A stretch of 62,799 nt of DNA from an uncultured Myxococcales bacterium (GCA_903850505.1 CAINLT010000295.1:1-62799); one strand, 5' to 3'; numbered from the stretch's first letter, positions 1-8,889 are shown. Program-made: numbers and translations. The notes: a model not told the origin generated them from the letters alone.

Positions 1-544
1 CGGCCGCGGCCTCGGCCGCCTGTTTGAAGAACTTGAAACGATGGAGATTTTTGACCGCGGCTACGACTACGTCTTCTACGACGTGCTCGGCGACGTGGTC
101 TGCGGCGGCTTTGCCGTGCCGATGCGCGATGGCTACGCGGAAGAAGTCTACGTCGTCACGTCAGGCGAGTTCATGAGCCTGTACGCTGCCAATAATATTG
201 CCCGCGGCATCGCCAACTATGCGGAACAAGGCGACATCCGCATGGGCGGCCTGATCGCCAACGTCAAGGATCTGGCGTTTGACCGCGCGCTGATCGAGAA
301 ATTCGCCGAGAAAATCGGCACGCACGTCGTCTGGTACCTGGAGTGGAACAAGGTGGTCTACGAGGCGGAGCGGCGGCGCAAGACCGTGCTGCGCTATGCG
401 CCGGATCACCCGTTTGCCCAGGAATGGCTGGACATGGCCGACGCGCTAGAGAAGAAGGCCAAGCCGCACATTCCGCATCCGATGAGCGACACGGAGCTGG
501 ACGTGTTCCTGGAAGATCTGTTCGGGATTCAGGCGGAGGAATAG
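1..544 (+). CDS. NifH-like ATPase reductase, C-terminal part (5' end outside window)
   Basis: The reading frame is open from base 2 and enters from the left edge, so about 180 residues are visible. This is the C-terminal half of a nitrogenase iron-protein (NifH/BchL/CfbC) family reductase. Such proteins are homodimeric and pass electrons, with ATP hydrolysis, to a component-1 partner. The block YDVLGDVVCGGFA carries the second [4Fe-4S] cysteine ligand of the family and is followed by SGEFMSLYAANNI, a NifH signature. The tail (NVKDLAFD, VVYEAERRRKTV, HPMSDTELDVFLEDLFGI) follows the usual NifH end. The P-loop and first cysteine ligand lie outside the window. The gene converges on two component-1-like genes 25 bp away. 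The wording SGEFMSLYAANNI suggests the group IV nitrogenase-like reductases rather than true NifH, but subgroup placement needs a tree. Confidence 0.93.
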   Translation, partial: GRGLGRLFEELETMEIFDRGYDYVFYDVLGDVVCGGFAVPMRDGYAEEVYVVTSGEFMSLYAANNIARGIANYAEQGDIRMGGLIANVKDLAFDRALIEKFAEKIGTHVVWYLEWNKVVYEAERRRKTVLRYAPDHPFAQEWLDMADALEKKAKPHIPHPMSDTELDVFLEDLFGIQAEE

Positions 545-569
545 CGTTCAGGCGATTCGCCGACACACG

Positions 570-1898
570 CTACCGCCGCCGCGTCACCGTCTGCATGACC
601 TGTTCCGCCAGCCGCAGGGCACCGTGAAAGCCCATCCAGGGCGCCGGCTGCAGGAAGTGCCGCTGCTCGCTGGGAAAGCCGAATTCCAGGAACGGCACGC
701 CGCAATCGCCCAGCAACTCGCGCTCGATCGTCGTCCCAATCGCGATGGACGTCCCGTGAAGCGACGTCCCTGACCCTTCGCCCGCCAACCCGCGAACCTG
801 CTGCGGCGTCGGATCGATCAGCCACTCCACGTCCTTGGGCAGCGTCACGCCGTGCTCCGCGAGCATCGCCTCCACCTCCCGCTGGCCGCCCAGGCGGAAA
901 TGCGTCACGCCGAGCACCGTCGGCGTCATGTTCAGCTCGCTGAGCAGCAGGATCAGCCCGACGAGACGCGGCGCCTCGGCAAAAGCCGCAAACCGTTGGC
1001 CACGCAGGACACGGCGCGCCAGCTCAGCGAGCGGCTTGGCGGTCTGCAGCTCCGCGGCGACAAACGCATCGGCGCGCGCCTGCGGAATCTGCATCGCGTC
1101 GGCGACCTGCTTGATCCACCGCTGCGTACCGGCAAAACCCATCGGCACCGCGACCTTGTGCACCGAGCCGGCGGGCAAGCCGGGCGTCTTCTGCAGTTCC
1201 CGCAGCTGCCCATGCGCCCACGGCAGCACCAGATGGCCGCGCGCCTGCGTCGTGTGCGAAAGCCGCGCGTACGGCTCGCCCGCGAGGTAGACCGACGTCG
1301 CGCGCAGCCCGATTCCCGCAAGCAGCCGCCGCACCTCCGCGACGTTGCCCTGGCAGTCGCCCTCAAAGCGGTCGAACGGCACGCCCAGCACGCTCACTTG
1401 ATCGGGCTGCACATGGACTTCAAAGCGCTCGTACTGCCGGCGAAAAATCGCCGCGACGGTCGCCGCGTAGCCCGCGTACAGGTCATCCTGATAGTTGCGC
1501 GTGGCGATCGCCAGCACGTCCACGCCGGTCTTCTGGCGCAGGCGCTCCACCACCGGGCCCAGCGGCTGGGCTTGGAGGGAAACGGGCGTCGACGAGTCAA
1601 TCACCACGAGCTGGCTGCCCAGGCGGCGGGCAAACGCGATGATCTCCGACTCCAGCTGCTCCGTGGAGCCCTGGATGAGATCCTCGTCGATGAACTGCGA
1701 GTAGCGCATCCGGTTGTGCGCTTCCGTGCCAAAGTCGTGCGCGCTCAGGTGCTGCTGCGTCTTGACCTTGCACCCGACCGAGGCATGGCACATGCAGAGC
1801 GCGTCAGCGACCGCGTGCGCCGCCAGATACACGCCAAAAAACGGCGTGTGGCTGCTGCTGCGGATCACCAGGTCGTCGAGCGTCAGGTCCTCGTACAC
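570..1898 (-). CDS. Nitrogenase component-1-like subunit (NifK/NifN-like), 442 aa
   Basis: The start is a GTG at 1896-1898, preceded five bases upstream by GAGGAG; that ribosome site overlaps the stop of the upstream partner gene, so the two are translationally linked. The protein has the component-1 oxidoreductase layout. Near the N-terminus, CMCHASVGC (Cys35, Cys37, Cys43) sits where NifK and BchB have their HGxxGC cluster loop. ALxGxN-type spacing follows (DEDLIQGSTEQL), and the C-terminal FGFPSEQRHFLQPAPWMG matches the NifK/BchB closing block. The third cluster cysteine expected near residue 102 is replaced in IDSSTP. The protein is likely the beta subunit of a heterodimer or heterotetramer reduced by the neighbouring NifH-like protein. 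The substrate is unknown; Nif, Bch, Cfb and Mar assignments are not supported by context. Confidence 0.85.
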   Translation of the reverse strand: MYEDLTLDDLVIRSSSHTPFFGVYLAAHAVADALCMCHASVGCKVKTQQHLSAHDFGTEAHNRMRYSQFIDEDLIQGSTEQLESEIIAFARRLGSQLVVIDSSTPVSLQAQPLGPVVERLRQKTGVDVLAIATRNYQDDLYAGYAATVAAIFRRQYERFEVHVQPDQVSVLGVPFDRFEGDCQGNVAEVRRLLAGIGLRATSVYLAGEPYARLSHTTQARGHLVLPWAHGQLRELQKTPGLPAGSVHKVAVPMGFAGTQRWIKQVADAMQIPQARADAFVAAELQTAKPLAELARRVLRGQRFAAFAEAPRLVGLILLLSELNMTPTVLGVTHFRLGGQREVEAMLAEHGVTLPKDVEWLIDPTPQQVRGLAGEGSGTSLHGTSIAIGTTIERELLGDCGVPFLEFGFPSEQRHFLQPAPWMGFHGALRLAEQVMQTVTRRR

Positions 1899-1907
1899 GC
1901 GGACTCC

Positions 1908-3281
1908 TCAAGTGGCGGAAGCCGCGACCATCTGCGACGGCAGCACAAGGCGCGCAACCGCATCCGAGTCGTCCGGCAGCTGCGCATGTTCCTGAAACGT
2001 TTTGTAGAACGTGTCCTGCAGCGCGCGATCCACGGTCGCGAGAACGCGCGGCACTTGCCGCCAGCCCAGCCGGATATCGCCGTGTTGCAGCAGCGGAATG
2101 CCGCGCTGGCTCAACTGGTCGCGCAGGAAACCCGCGCCGTAGAACACGTCGTAGGCGCTGCGGGACAGCATCTGCCGCAGGCTGCTCGTCGCGGGAAACA
2201 GGCAAAATGGCCGATCCACGCGCAGGTCGTGCAGCACGCGCGCGACGCGCTGCCAATTCGCCTCGTCCTGCGGCCCCTGGATGAAGATCGCGGTCGTGAA
2301 ACCCAGTTCGTCAAACAGCGTCAGCTCGCCCAGCTCTTCCTGGGCGATGCGCCGCAGGTCAAAACTGCGCACGGAGCCAACGTTGTAGGCGGCCCGCAGC
2401 GGTTTGTCGGCCCACTGCCGGCGGAATTCGGCGATCGCTGCGACCGCGACTTCGCGACCCGGCAGGTCCAGCACCGCGGCTGCCGGTCGCCCCGTCGCTT
2501 GGGCAATCGCCTGCCAAAATCGGTCGGTCGCGTCGAGGCCCACGGGCAGCGGCACTTCGATCGACTGCTGCTGCCATTGCTCCAGCGCGACCTTGCGCAA
2601 GCCGACGAGCATGTCCGGACCCGGGTGAACCAGCCACCCCGCATCGGCGGCGCGCAGAAAATCGTCCAAACCGGAACGTTCATTCAGCACCGCGTTCAGC
2701 GTCAGCCCGAGCGCGGCGAAGCCGTCGGCCAATTCCTCCCGCTCCTCCGGCTGCAGCGACACGCCCACGAGGTTCACGCGGTCCTGGCGGTCCACGAGCG
2801 TCGGCCGCGACGCGCGGGCCAGCAGCGTGTACACCGTGTCCAGGATCTCCGCCGGCGAGCGCGGCTTCAGGCCGTGCGTCACTTCCGCTTCCACGCGAAT
2901 GCCCAGATCGCGCGCGGCTTTGCGCGCCACGTTCACCACGTTGTCGCCGATCATCACGGTCGGACAGGTCGAGAGCACGATAATGAGGTCCGGCTGCAGC
3001 GACGCGTGCACAAGTTCAATCGACCGCCGCAGCTTGGCGTTGCCTTGACCGGTCACCAACTCGTCTTCCCGCATGTTGGTGCACAGGAATTTATAGGCGA
3101 GATCGCTCTGCACCCGGCCGCCGGTCTTGGGCAGGACGTTGGAACAGTCGCGGTCCGAGTGGATGACCACGGCGAATCGGCCGCGCAGGCGTGAGAGGAG
3201 CTCCGTGGCGCCCTGGTAGCTGCACGCCTCCTGCGCCAACAACGCACCGGGATACATGCGGTGCGGGCGGTGACGGGGCAT
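1908..3281 (-). CDS. Nitrogenase component-1-like subunit (NifD/NifE-like), 457 aa
   Basis: The first gene of the leftward pair. It starts at ATG 3281 with GGAG five bases upstream; an internal ATG at 3257 has no ribosome site. Three cysteines match the component-1 cluster pattern: Cys20 in EACSYQGA, Cys46 in HSDRDCSNV and Cys106 in STCPTVMIGDN. The 26-residue step from Cys20 to Cys46 equals the Cys62-Cys88 step of NifD. NMREDELVTGQG corresponds to the ESDVIFGG block of NifE/NifD. The NifD ligands for FeMo-cofactor (Cys275 and His442 equivalents) cannot be recognised; the corresponding stretches read YNVGSVRSFD and LLQHGDIRLGW. PLPVGLDATDRFW resembles the helix of NifK/NifN-type proteins. It is probably the cluster-binding alpha-like subunit of a two-subunit nitrogenase-like reductase that lacks a nitrogenase-type cofactor. 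Confidence 0.88.
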   Translation of the reverse strand: MPRHRPHRMYPGALLAQEACSYQGATELLSRLRGRFAVVIHSDRDCSNVLPKTGGRVQSDLAYKFLCTNMREDELVTGQGNAKLRRSIELVHASLQPDLIIVLSTCPTVMIGDNVVNVARKAARDLGIRVEAEVTHGLKPRSPAEILDTVYTLLARASRPTLVDRQDRVNLVGVSLQPEEREELADGFAALGLTLNAVLNERSGLDDFLRAADAGWLVHPGPDMLVGLRKVALEQWQQQSIEVPLPVGLDATDRFWQAIAQATGRPAAAVLDLPGREVAVAAIAEFRRQWADKPLRAAYNVGSVRSFDLRRIAQEELGELTLFDELGFTTAIFIQGPQDEANWQRVARVLHDLRVDRPFCLFPATSSLRQMLSRSAYDVFYGAGFLRDQLSQRGIPLLQHGDIRLGWRQVPRVLATVDRALQDTFYKTFQEHAQLPDDSDAVARLVLPSQMVAASAT

Positions 3282-3384
3282 TCGGCTCCAGCGGCGGCGT
3301 CAGCAGAAGCGCCGACGGTGCCACTGTGCCCGCAGGGGCCATTCAGGTCAAGGCGCGGCGCGGCAAAGCAGCGGGATCCACGGA

Positions 3385-3942
3385 CTATTGGACGTGCGCA
3401 CCAGCGGCCTTGGCCGCCTCCAGAAAACCGTCGACGTCCGCGGGCGTAACGAACCAGCGGGCTGGCCCGTCCAGCACGACGCCGCCTTCGCGCATCGTCG
3501 CCCACACGCGCGCGCGCTGGTCGCCCAGCAGGTAATATCCGGTGTAGAACCCTGGCAGCCCGGTTCCCGCCAGCCGCATGCTCAGCTTGGCCGGCGTGCG
3601 CTGCACTTTCACGCCCAGCAGCGGCAGCGTGTACGTGCGCAGCAGGGTGTGGACGACGAGCGTGCCGTCGGCGATCTCAAACCGCAGCCGCTCCGCGCCA
3701 AAGAAGCACAGCGCCACCAGCCAGGTGGCCAGCACCGGCATCAGGATCACCGTCACCAGCAGCGTTACCTGCAGCGGCAGGCCGTGGAGCTTGGCGGCCT
3801 CACCCGGGAGCGTCAGCACGCGCGTGACAACGAGCACCGGCGCCAACGCGATCAGCGCCAGCACGATGCCGGTTATCCTGCGGGACTTGCGCCAATTCTG
3901 CGGCGGAGCAAACGACAAGGGCACGTGGGAAAGCTTGCTCAT
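3385..3942 (-). CDS. Membrane protein with bacterial PH domain (bPH_5-like)
   Basis: 185 residues. ATG 3942 is preferred because AGG lies seven bases upstream; a TTG six bases further upstream would place AGG too close. Two hydrophobic segments at about residues 25-45 and 58-80 form a hairpin in the inner membrane. A C-terminal beta-rich domain follows, with GLPGFYTGYYLLGDQRARVW and WFVTPADVDGFLEAA, the pattern of the bacterial pleckstrin-homology family PF10882. The role is unknown; such proteins usually pair two membrane helices with a cytoplasmic or periplasmic PH fold. It lies about 100 bp upstream of the nitrogenase-like pair on the same strand, so co-transcription is possible but not shown. 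Confidence 0.75.
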   Translation of the reverse strand: MSKLSHVPLSFAPPQNWRKSRRITGIVLALIALAPVLVVTRVLTLPGEAAKLHGLPLQVTLLVTVILMPVLATWLVALCFFGAERLRFEIADGTLVVHTLLRTYTLPLLGVKVQRTPAKLSMRLAGTGLPGFYTGYYLLGDQRARVWATMREGGVVLDGPARWFVTPADVDGFLEAAKAAGAHVQ

Positions 3943-4020
3943 GGACAACCTGACGTCGATTAAAACCCGGCGTGCGGACAGGATAGCCCGACGCGTGGGC
4001 AGCGCAATCTCCGCCCGCGG

Positions 4021-6273
4021 CTACTTGGCGCGGAAGCTGTCCGTCCAGACCGGCGGCGGCGGCGCCGAACCGTCCTTCAGCATGGCCTCCCAATCCGCAT
4101 CGGCGAGCCGTTTGATTTCGTGCACGTCGACTTCGTGATAGCGGAACGTCGGGCCCACGAACGTCTCCGCACCCGTGCACGTGTCCACCGTCAGCACCAT
4201 CAGGCTCACGTTGCCCGTCGCGACGTGCAGCACATCCGGCCCCGGCAGCGGTCCTTGGTTCGCGTTGGTGTGCACGTCGGCGATCGTCGGCTTCCACTTG
4301 TCCAGACTCTCCACGCGAAAGAAGAGCGACGTGTACCAGCCGCTGTACACCTGTCCGCACATGTTGCCTTGGGCGATGACGCTCTTGAGGAACGTCTGGT
4401 CGGCCAGCGACGTGCCCTGCCCGGCCACTTCGTGCTCCGCCGCCGTTTGCAGCTTGCCCATGACGTCCTGCCAGTTGGTGAAAAACTGGTTGAGGTTCTG
4501 CTTGACGTCCGATTTCACCGCCGGCGCGTTGGCCAGCGCCTGATTGGCGACCGCGCCGAGCAGCTTCATCCGCGCGAAGAACTGCGGATACGGCTCCACG
4601 TACGCACCGGGATGCTCGCACACCGCCACGGCCGTATAGCTCTGCTTGGCGTAGAGCAGCGTGTCGTGCCGCAGTTGCGCCCAGGACGCCAGCTGCGTGT
4701 TGGCCATCTTGTCCCGCCAAGCCGGCGTGCGCAGCGCGAACGGGAACTTCACGTCGGTCGTCGGCGCGTTCAACTGCCGCAAACTGTCCAGCCACAAATT
4801 GTACAGGTTGCCCTGCCAGAAAGCCGCGTCGTGCTGGTCAATCAGCCAGCGCAAGGCGTGCAGCGCGCCCCAGTACGGAAACTGCGCGAAGTCCGGCGCG
4901 AGCAGCGGCAGCACCTGGTCGTTGCCCAGCGCAAACAGCGCGTCCAGCGGGTTGGGCAGCACGCGCTCGACCTTCTTGCCGTCGTGGATCACGCGGTCAA
5001 ACGTCACATTGCTGAACACGTACGAGTCGATGACGAAACGCTGGCCCAGGAGCGCAAACGCCGGCGGCTGCGGGGCCGCCTCGCTCGTCGTCGGATCGAC
5101 CTCCAGCACCTGACTGGCGATCTGCTGCGTACCGTACTGGCCACCCGTCAGCGCACCAACGGCGGCGTCAATCTGGGTGGCCGTCAGCGCGGCGATGTCC
5201 GACACCGTCGTCCATTTCTGGTCGGCCGCGAGCTTCTGCACGCCGGCGATGTTGATGTAGTCCACCGGCCCAACCATCAGCGCCAGCAGGTCGTCCGCCG
5301 TTTGCAGTTCCGGCGCGACGTTGCCCGCCTGCACCGCCTGCCCCAACAGCATCGCCAGCATCGCCTGGCGCGGCCGCCACTTCCAGTTGCCGGCCGCATC
5401 CTGCTCGGCGAAGCGCAGGTCCGTCCGGCCAAGCCACATCATCGCGCGGAAGTACTGCTCCAGCTCCGGCACGCCGGCGTAGTGACCGCGCGGCTTGAAC
5501 TGGCTGAAATCCAACTTGCGCGGGCTGCCAAAAAGCGTGATGTCCGCCATCTGCTCGGCCGCCACCGCGTTCAGCAGGTCCGCAACCTGGCTGTCGACCG
5601 CGCCGCCCGTCAGGCTCGGCAGCGTCTTGCCCGCCAACAGGCTGCGCGCCACGGTCAGGTACAAATCCGCGTCCAGCTTGGCTGCCTGCGCATCCGCCGC
5701 CGCGCCGAGATTCAGCCCCGGCAGCGCCGCCTGCGCCTTAGTCAGCGTGTCGTCGATGATGCCGATCAGCGCAAACTGCTCCAGCGTCTTCAAAATGTCG
5801 TCGTAGGAAGCATGCAGCGCCTGCAGGATCGCGTCCGTCGTCACCACAACGGGCAGGTCCTTTTGGAACACCTCCAGCAGCGCTTGCGCCATCGTGTCGC
5901 GCTGCAGCCGATCGGAGACGACAAAGCCGTTGGCGTGCAGCTTGGCCTTTTCGCCTTCGGTCAGCGTCAGCTTCTGATCGACGAGGTCCATGTTCTTGGC
6001 CAGCAGCGGATCAGCGGGCGGCACAATCGGCTTCACGGCGTCAGACGGCGTGTGCAGCGCGAGGAACTGCTCCAGCGTCATGGTCTTGGCGTCGGCGACG
6101 ACTGGCGCGTAGGCCGTCAGGAACGCGGCCTTCTGCGCGGTCACGGTCGGCTTGCCGGACACGGGCACGCCGATGTCCTCGCCAGGACTCGTGGCGGGCG
6201 CGTTGCCAGCACACGACGCAAGAACGACGGTGCCGAACAGCGCGACGAGGCATACAAAACGCGGAGCACGCAT
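4021..6273 (-). CDS. DUF3160 family exported lipoprotein, 750 aa
   Basis: ATG 6273 is chosen because GGAGG lies six bases upstream and the protein then begins with a clean lipoprotein signal peptide (MRAPRFVCLVALFGTVVLASC, lipobox ending at Cys21). The reading frame extends upstream but without a signal or ribosome site. The region from about residue 100, with ANGFVVSDR, VVVTTDAILQALHASYDDI and long helical segments, matches the DUF3160 family (PF11369) of large exported proteins from myxobacteria and relatives. The protein is probably anchored in the envelope by lipidation. No catalytic motif is recognisable and the function is unknown. A 158-bp gap separates it from the next gene upstream, so it probably has its own promoter. 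Confidence 0.85.
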   Translation of the reverse strand: MRAPRFVCLVALFGTVVLASCAGNAPATSPGEDIGVPVSGKPTVTAQKAAFLTAYAPVVADAKTMTLEQFLALHTPSDAVKPIVPPADPLLAKNMDLVDQKLTLTEGEKAKLHANGFVVSDRLQRDTMAQALLEVFQKDLPVVVTTDAILQALHASYDDILKTLEQFALIGIIDDTLTKAQAALPGLNLGAAADAQAAKLDADLYLTVARSLLAGKTLPSLTGGAVDSQVADLLNAVAAEQMADITLFGSPRKLDFSQFKPRGHYAGVPELEQYFRAMMWLGRTDLRFAEQDAAGNWKWRPRQAMLAMLLGQAVQAGNVAPELQTADDLLALMVGPVDYINIAGVQKLAADQKWTTVSDIAALTATQIDAAVGALTGGQYGTQQIASQVLEVDPTTSEAAPQPPAFALLGQRFVIDSYVFSNVTFDRVIHDGKKVERVLPNPLDALFALGNDQVLPLLAPDFAQFPYWGALHALRWLIDQHDAAFWQGNLYNLWLDSLRQLNAPTTDVKFPFALRTPAWRDKMANTQLASWAQLRHDTLLYAKQSYTAVAVCEHPGAYVEPYPQFFARMKLLGAVANQALANAPAVKSDVKQNLNQFFTNWQDVMGKLQTAAEHEVAGQGTSLADQTFLKSVIAQGNMCGQVYSGWYTSLFFRVESLDKWKPTIADVHTNANQGPLPGPDVLHVATGNVSLMVLTVDTCTGAETFVGPTFRYHEVDVHEIKRLADADWEAMLKDGSAPPPPVWTDSFRAK

Positions 6274-6431
6274 GGCTAACCTCCAGTAATTTGGGCGCAG
6301 CAAGGAAGCAGCGCCGCGCGGACCGTGACCGAGAAGACCACGGGCGGGACATTCCGCGCAGACAAGATAGGTGATAGCGAAAGCGGTGCTTGCGGCGTCA
6401 GACCTGCGCGGGAACCAATGCGCGGCTGGGG

Positions 6432-7217
6432 CTATCGGCGCAGCTTTTCTGGATAGTCCTCGCCAAATCGCCAACTGAACGCCGGCGCGGCGAGTTCCAT
6501 GTCAGCCGGCCAATGAATGCCGGCGTGCCGCCAAAAATCCACGAAAACATCATAGTCGTCGAGGTCGTATTCGTCATCGGCAAAGGCCGGACCTGCGGCA
6601 AATGGCGCCGGTTCAGGGGCAAAGAACCGCGCGAAAAACGAGGGCTTGGCCGGCTTGGCCGCCGCCTCTTCCGCATCGAGGTTGCGCAGGTACGGCGCGA
6701 TCGCCGCTTCAGACACGGCAAATTTGCGCGCCAGCACCGCCGCGTCGCCGCGCCACGCCTCGGACAGGCCAACCGCATCCGCCACCGTCGCCGTCATGCG
6801 CGCGGGCCGCGAACTGAACTGATCGACCACGGCGCCGTTTTCCACCAGCACGTGCGCCCAGTAGCGGCCGTCCTCCACGAAGACGACGGACGCCACGAGC
6901 CGCAGGTCCTGCGTCACCGCCTCAACCGCCGCCACGTCAAGGCCGACGAACTGCTCCGGCCAGAACACCACGACCCAGCCGTTTTGGGGCTGAAAAATCA
7001 GCGTGTTGCTGGCGAATTCGTCACTGACGTCAACGGACTCGCACGCCACGCCTTTGGCTTGAACGTGACGCGCGATCGCCGCCGAGACGGCCGCAGCATC
7101 ATCGGTGCGAAAAGCTGTCGTGCTGACAAATGCGCCCACCAAGACTCCGCCGCAAGCTGCCCCGCAGCCTGCGCCACTACGTTGCTCCGCGCATGGCTTT
7201 GGGTCAAGCGGGTTCAT
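6432..7217 (-). CDS. Hypothetical protein, 261 aa
   Basis: The start ATG 7217 overlaps the stop of the upstream glycoside hydrolase gene (ATGA), so translation is likely coupled; no other strong ribosome site is present. The N-terminus holds four cysteines within about 16 residues (CAEQRSGAGCGAACGG) but no convincing signal peptide. The middle (QNGWVVVFWPEQF, then DGRYWAHVLVENGAVVDQF) looks like a compact alpha/beta domain with aromatic strands, reminiscent of SMI1/KNR4-type proteins. This resemblance is weak and not a family call. The tail is acidic and then aromatic (DDEYDLDDYDVFVDFW). Function unknown. Confidence 0.7.
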   Translation of the reverse strand: MNPLDPKPCAEQRSGAGCGAACGGVLVGAFVSTTAFRTDDAAAVSAAIARHVQAKGVACESVDVSDEFASNTLIFQPQNGWVVVFWPEQFVGLDVAAVEAVTQDLRLVASVVFVEDGRYWAHVLVENGAVVDQFSSRPARMTATVADAVGLSEAWRGDAAVLARKFAVSEAAIAPYLRNLDAEEAAAKPAKPSFFARFFAPEPAPFAAGPAFADDEYDLDDYDVFVDFWRHAGIHWPADMELAAPAFSWRFGEDYPEKLRR

Positions 7218-8785
7218 GGCGTGGTCTTGTCGGTCACATATTTCTGCGCCGTCCATTTCTTGTGGAGGTCGACGGAGATCGCCCGTTGCGCAGCGATCTC
7301 GGCGTAGACGCCGGCTGACGTCGTCTTGGTCCGCGGCAGGTCCGGCTTGGTGTAGTCGACGCGGAACAGCCCGAGTCGCGGCTCCTTGCCGTGCGCCCAC
7401 TCAAAATTGTCGAGGATCGACCAGTGCATGTACCCGCGGATGTCCACGCCGCGGGCAATCGCGCTCGACAGCACCGCCAGGTGCTCGATCAAGTAGCGCG
7501 GCCGCTGCACGTCGTCAGCGTCCGCCGTGCCGTTCTCCGTGATGTACAGTGGCAGCTTCCAGCGATTGGCAGCGTGCGCGATCACGTCCAGGAAAACGCC
7601 CGGATTGATCTCCGTGCCGAGTTCGCTGTGCGGCAGGTTGGGATCGTAGCTCGCGACGTCCGTGATCGGCAGCGCGTCGATGCCCGCGAGCAAGCCCGGG
7701 ACCGCCTGCGCGCGCGATGGGCCGTAGTAATTCAGGCCGATCCAGTCCAGCGATCCCTTGAGTTCCGGGTAATTGCCTTCCGGCGGCGTCGTTGCGGCAT
7801 TCGTCGCCTTCCCGTCCAGATCCAGATCGAGGTTGCCTGTCGTGAGCGCGTCCAGCCACGCGTCGTTGGCTGCGTAGTTCAGGCGCGCCGCCGCCGCGAT
7901 GTCTTCCGCCGACTTCGGGTCCAGCGGCAGGAAGGGCATGGACGCCATCGCGCAGCCCACGGATTGCGCGACGCCATCGCCATCGGCGTCCACGTCGTCC
8001 AGTTGCCGCACAAGTGCCGCCGCTTTGCCGTGGGCAAACGCGAGGTTGGCGAACACGGCGCGCGCGCCTTCAATGTCCAGCGCGAAGCCCGGCGGCAGGG
8101 AGCCTTGCAGGTAGCTGCCCGCGATGACGGAAAACGGCTCGTTGATGATCGGGTACTCGTCGACGTAGCCCTTGACCTGCGGCACGACCCACGCGACGAA
8201 CGCTGCGAAGCGATTGGCGAATTCCGGGTTGTAGACGCCGAGCATGTCCACGGGGCAGGACTTGATGCTGGCGTTACAGCCGGTCGGACTCGCGACGTCG
8301 GTCGGCGTCGTCCAATGAAAAAATGTCAGGAAAACTTTGATGTTGTGAGCGCGCGCCGCTTTCAGCACGTCCAGCACGTGGTTCATCTCCGCTTGGTCGA
8401 ACTGCCCCTGCTTGGGCTCAATCCGCGGCCAATCGATGGAAAACCGGAAAGCTGTCAGCCCCAGCGCAGCCATCTGGTCGATGTCCGTCTGCCATTGCTC
8501 GCGAAATCCGGACGCCTTGCCGCTGTGCTCCCCGTTGCACTTGCCCAGGTCTTCCCACTCCGACCAGTTGGACACCACGTTCTTGTCGCCGGGCATCCAC
8601 GTCCCTTCGCCTTGATACTGGGCGATCGCCGAGCCAAACAGGAAGTTCTCCGGAAAGACAAACGGCGGCTGGCCCATCGTCAGCGGTTTGCCGTCGTAGA
8701 CAACCGGCGTCGCGGTCGTCGCACGCGCCGCGTCGCAGGCCGCAAGGAGCACAAAGGTCAACAGGATCAGCAGGAGGTGGCGCAT
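7214..8785 (-). CDS. Family 1 glycoside hydrolase lipoprotein (beta-glucosidase-like)
   Basis: 523 residues. The start at ATG 8785 gives a lipoprotein signal (MRHLLLILLTFVLLAAC), so the enzyme should be membrane-anchored outside the cytoplasm. The GH1 TIM barrel is clear: FLFGSAIAQYQGEG near the start, FRFSIDWPRIEP, FLTFFHWTTP, the acid/base motif INEPFS and the nucleophile motif YITENGTADADD, then GYMHWSILDNFEWAHG. Both catalytic glutamates are present, so retaining beta-glycosidase activity is expected. The substrate cannot be read from sequence. Most GH1 enzymes are cytoplasmic, which makes a lipoprotein form unusual. It is divergent from the MopE-like gene at 8890, and its stop overlaps the start of the next leftward gene. 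Confidence 0.92.
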   Translation of the reverse strand: MRHLLLILLTFVLLAACDAARATTATPVVYDGKPLTMGQPPFVFPENFLFGSAIAQYQGEGTWMPGDKNVVSNWSEWEDLGKCNGEHSGKASGFREQWQTDIDQMAALGLTAFRFSIDWPRIEPKQGQFDQAEMNHVLDVLKAARAHNIKVFLTFFHWTTPTDVASPTGCNASIKSCPVDMLGVYNPEFANRFAAFVAWVVPQVKGYVDEYPIINEPFSVIAGSYLQGSLPPGFALDIEGARAVFANLAFAHGKAAALVRQLDDVDADGDGVAQSVGCAMASMPFLPLDPKSAEDIAAAARLNYAANDAWLDALTTGNLDLDLDGKATNAATTPPEGNYPELKGSLDWIGLNYYGPSRAQAVPGLLAGIDALPITDVASYDPNLPHSELGTEINPGVFLDVIAHAANRWKLPLYITENGTADADDVQRPRYLIEHLAVLSSAIARGVDIRGYMHWSILDNFEWAHGKEPRLGLFRVDYTKPDLPRTKTTSAGVYAEIAAQRAISVDLHKKWTAQKYVTDKTTP

Positions 8786-8842
8786 GACGCGTTCATGCGC
8801 CCAAACCGCAAGAACGTCAATTTTCGCGGTTTGAACCGGCGC

Positions 8843-8851
8843 TGGTACACT
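8843..8851 (+). promoter_or_regulatory. Possible extended -10 promoter element for the MopE-like gene
   Basis: TGGTACACT has an extended -10 form (TGn followed by TACACT) 38 bases before the GTG start at 8890, in the 104-bp divergent gap. TTGAAC at 8831 is too close to be a standard -35. Weak support. Confidence 0.28.
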
Positions 8852-8889
8852 GGTGGGATGCGCCGACGCGGCGTGCGGGCGGAAACGGC

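Noticed and set aside
1..544. True nitrogenase nifH with an adjoining nifDK operon
   Set aside because: The component-1 genes are convergent, not downstream, and lack recognisable NifD cofactor ligands.
545..569. Bidirectional terminator between the convergent nitrogenase-like genes
   Set aside because: GGCG-att-CGCC gives only four pairs and no T-tract.
852..3194. 780-codon open frame antisense to the nitrogenase-like pair
   Set aside because: Arg/Gln/His-rich translation without motifs; the minus-strand genes have cysteine motifs and ribosome sites.
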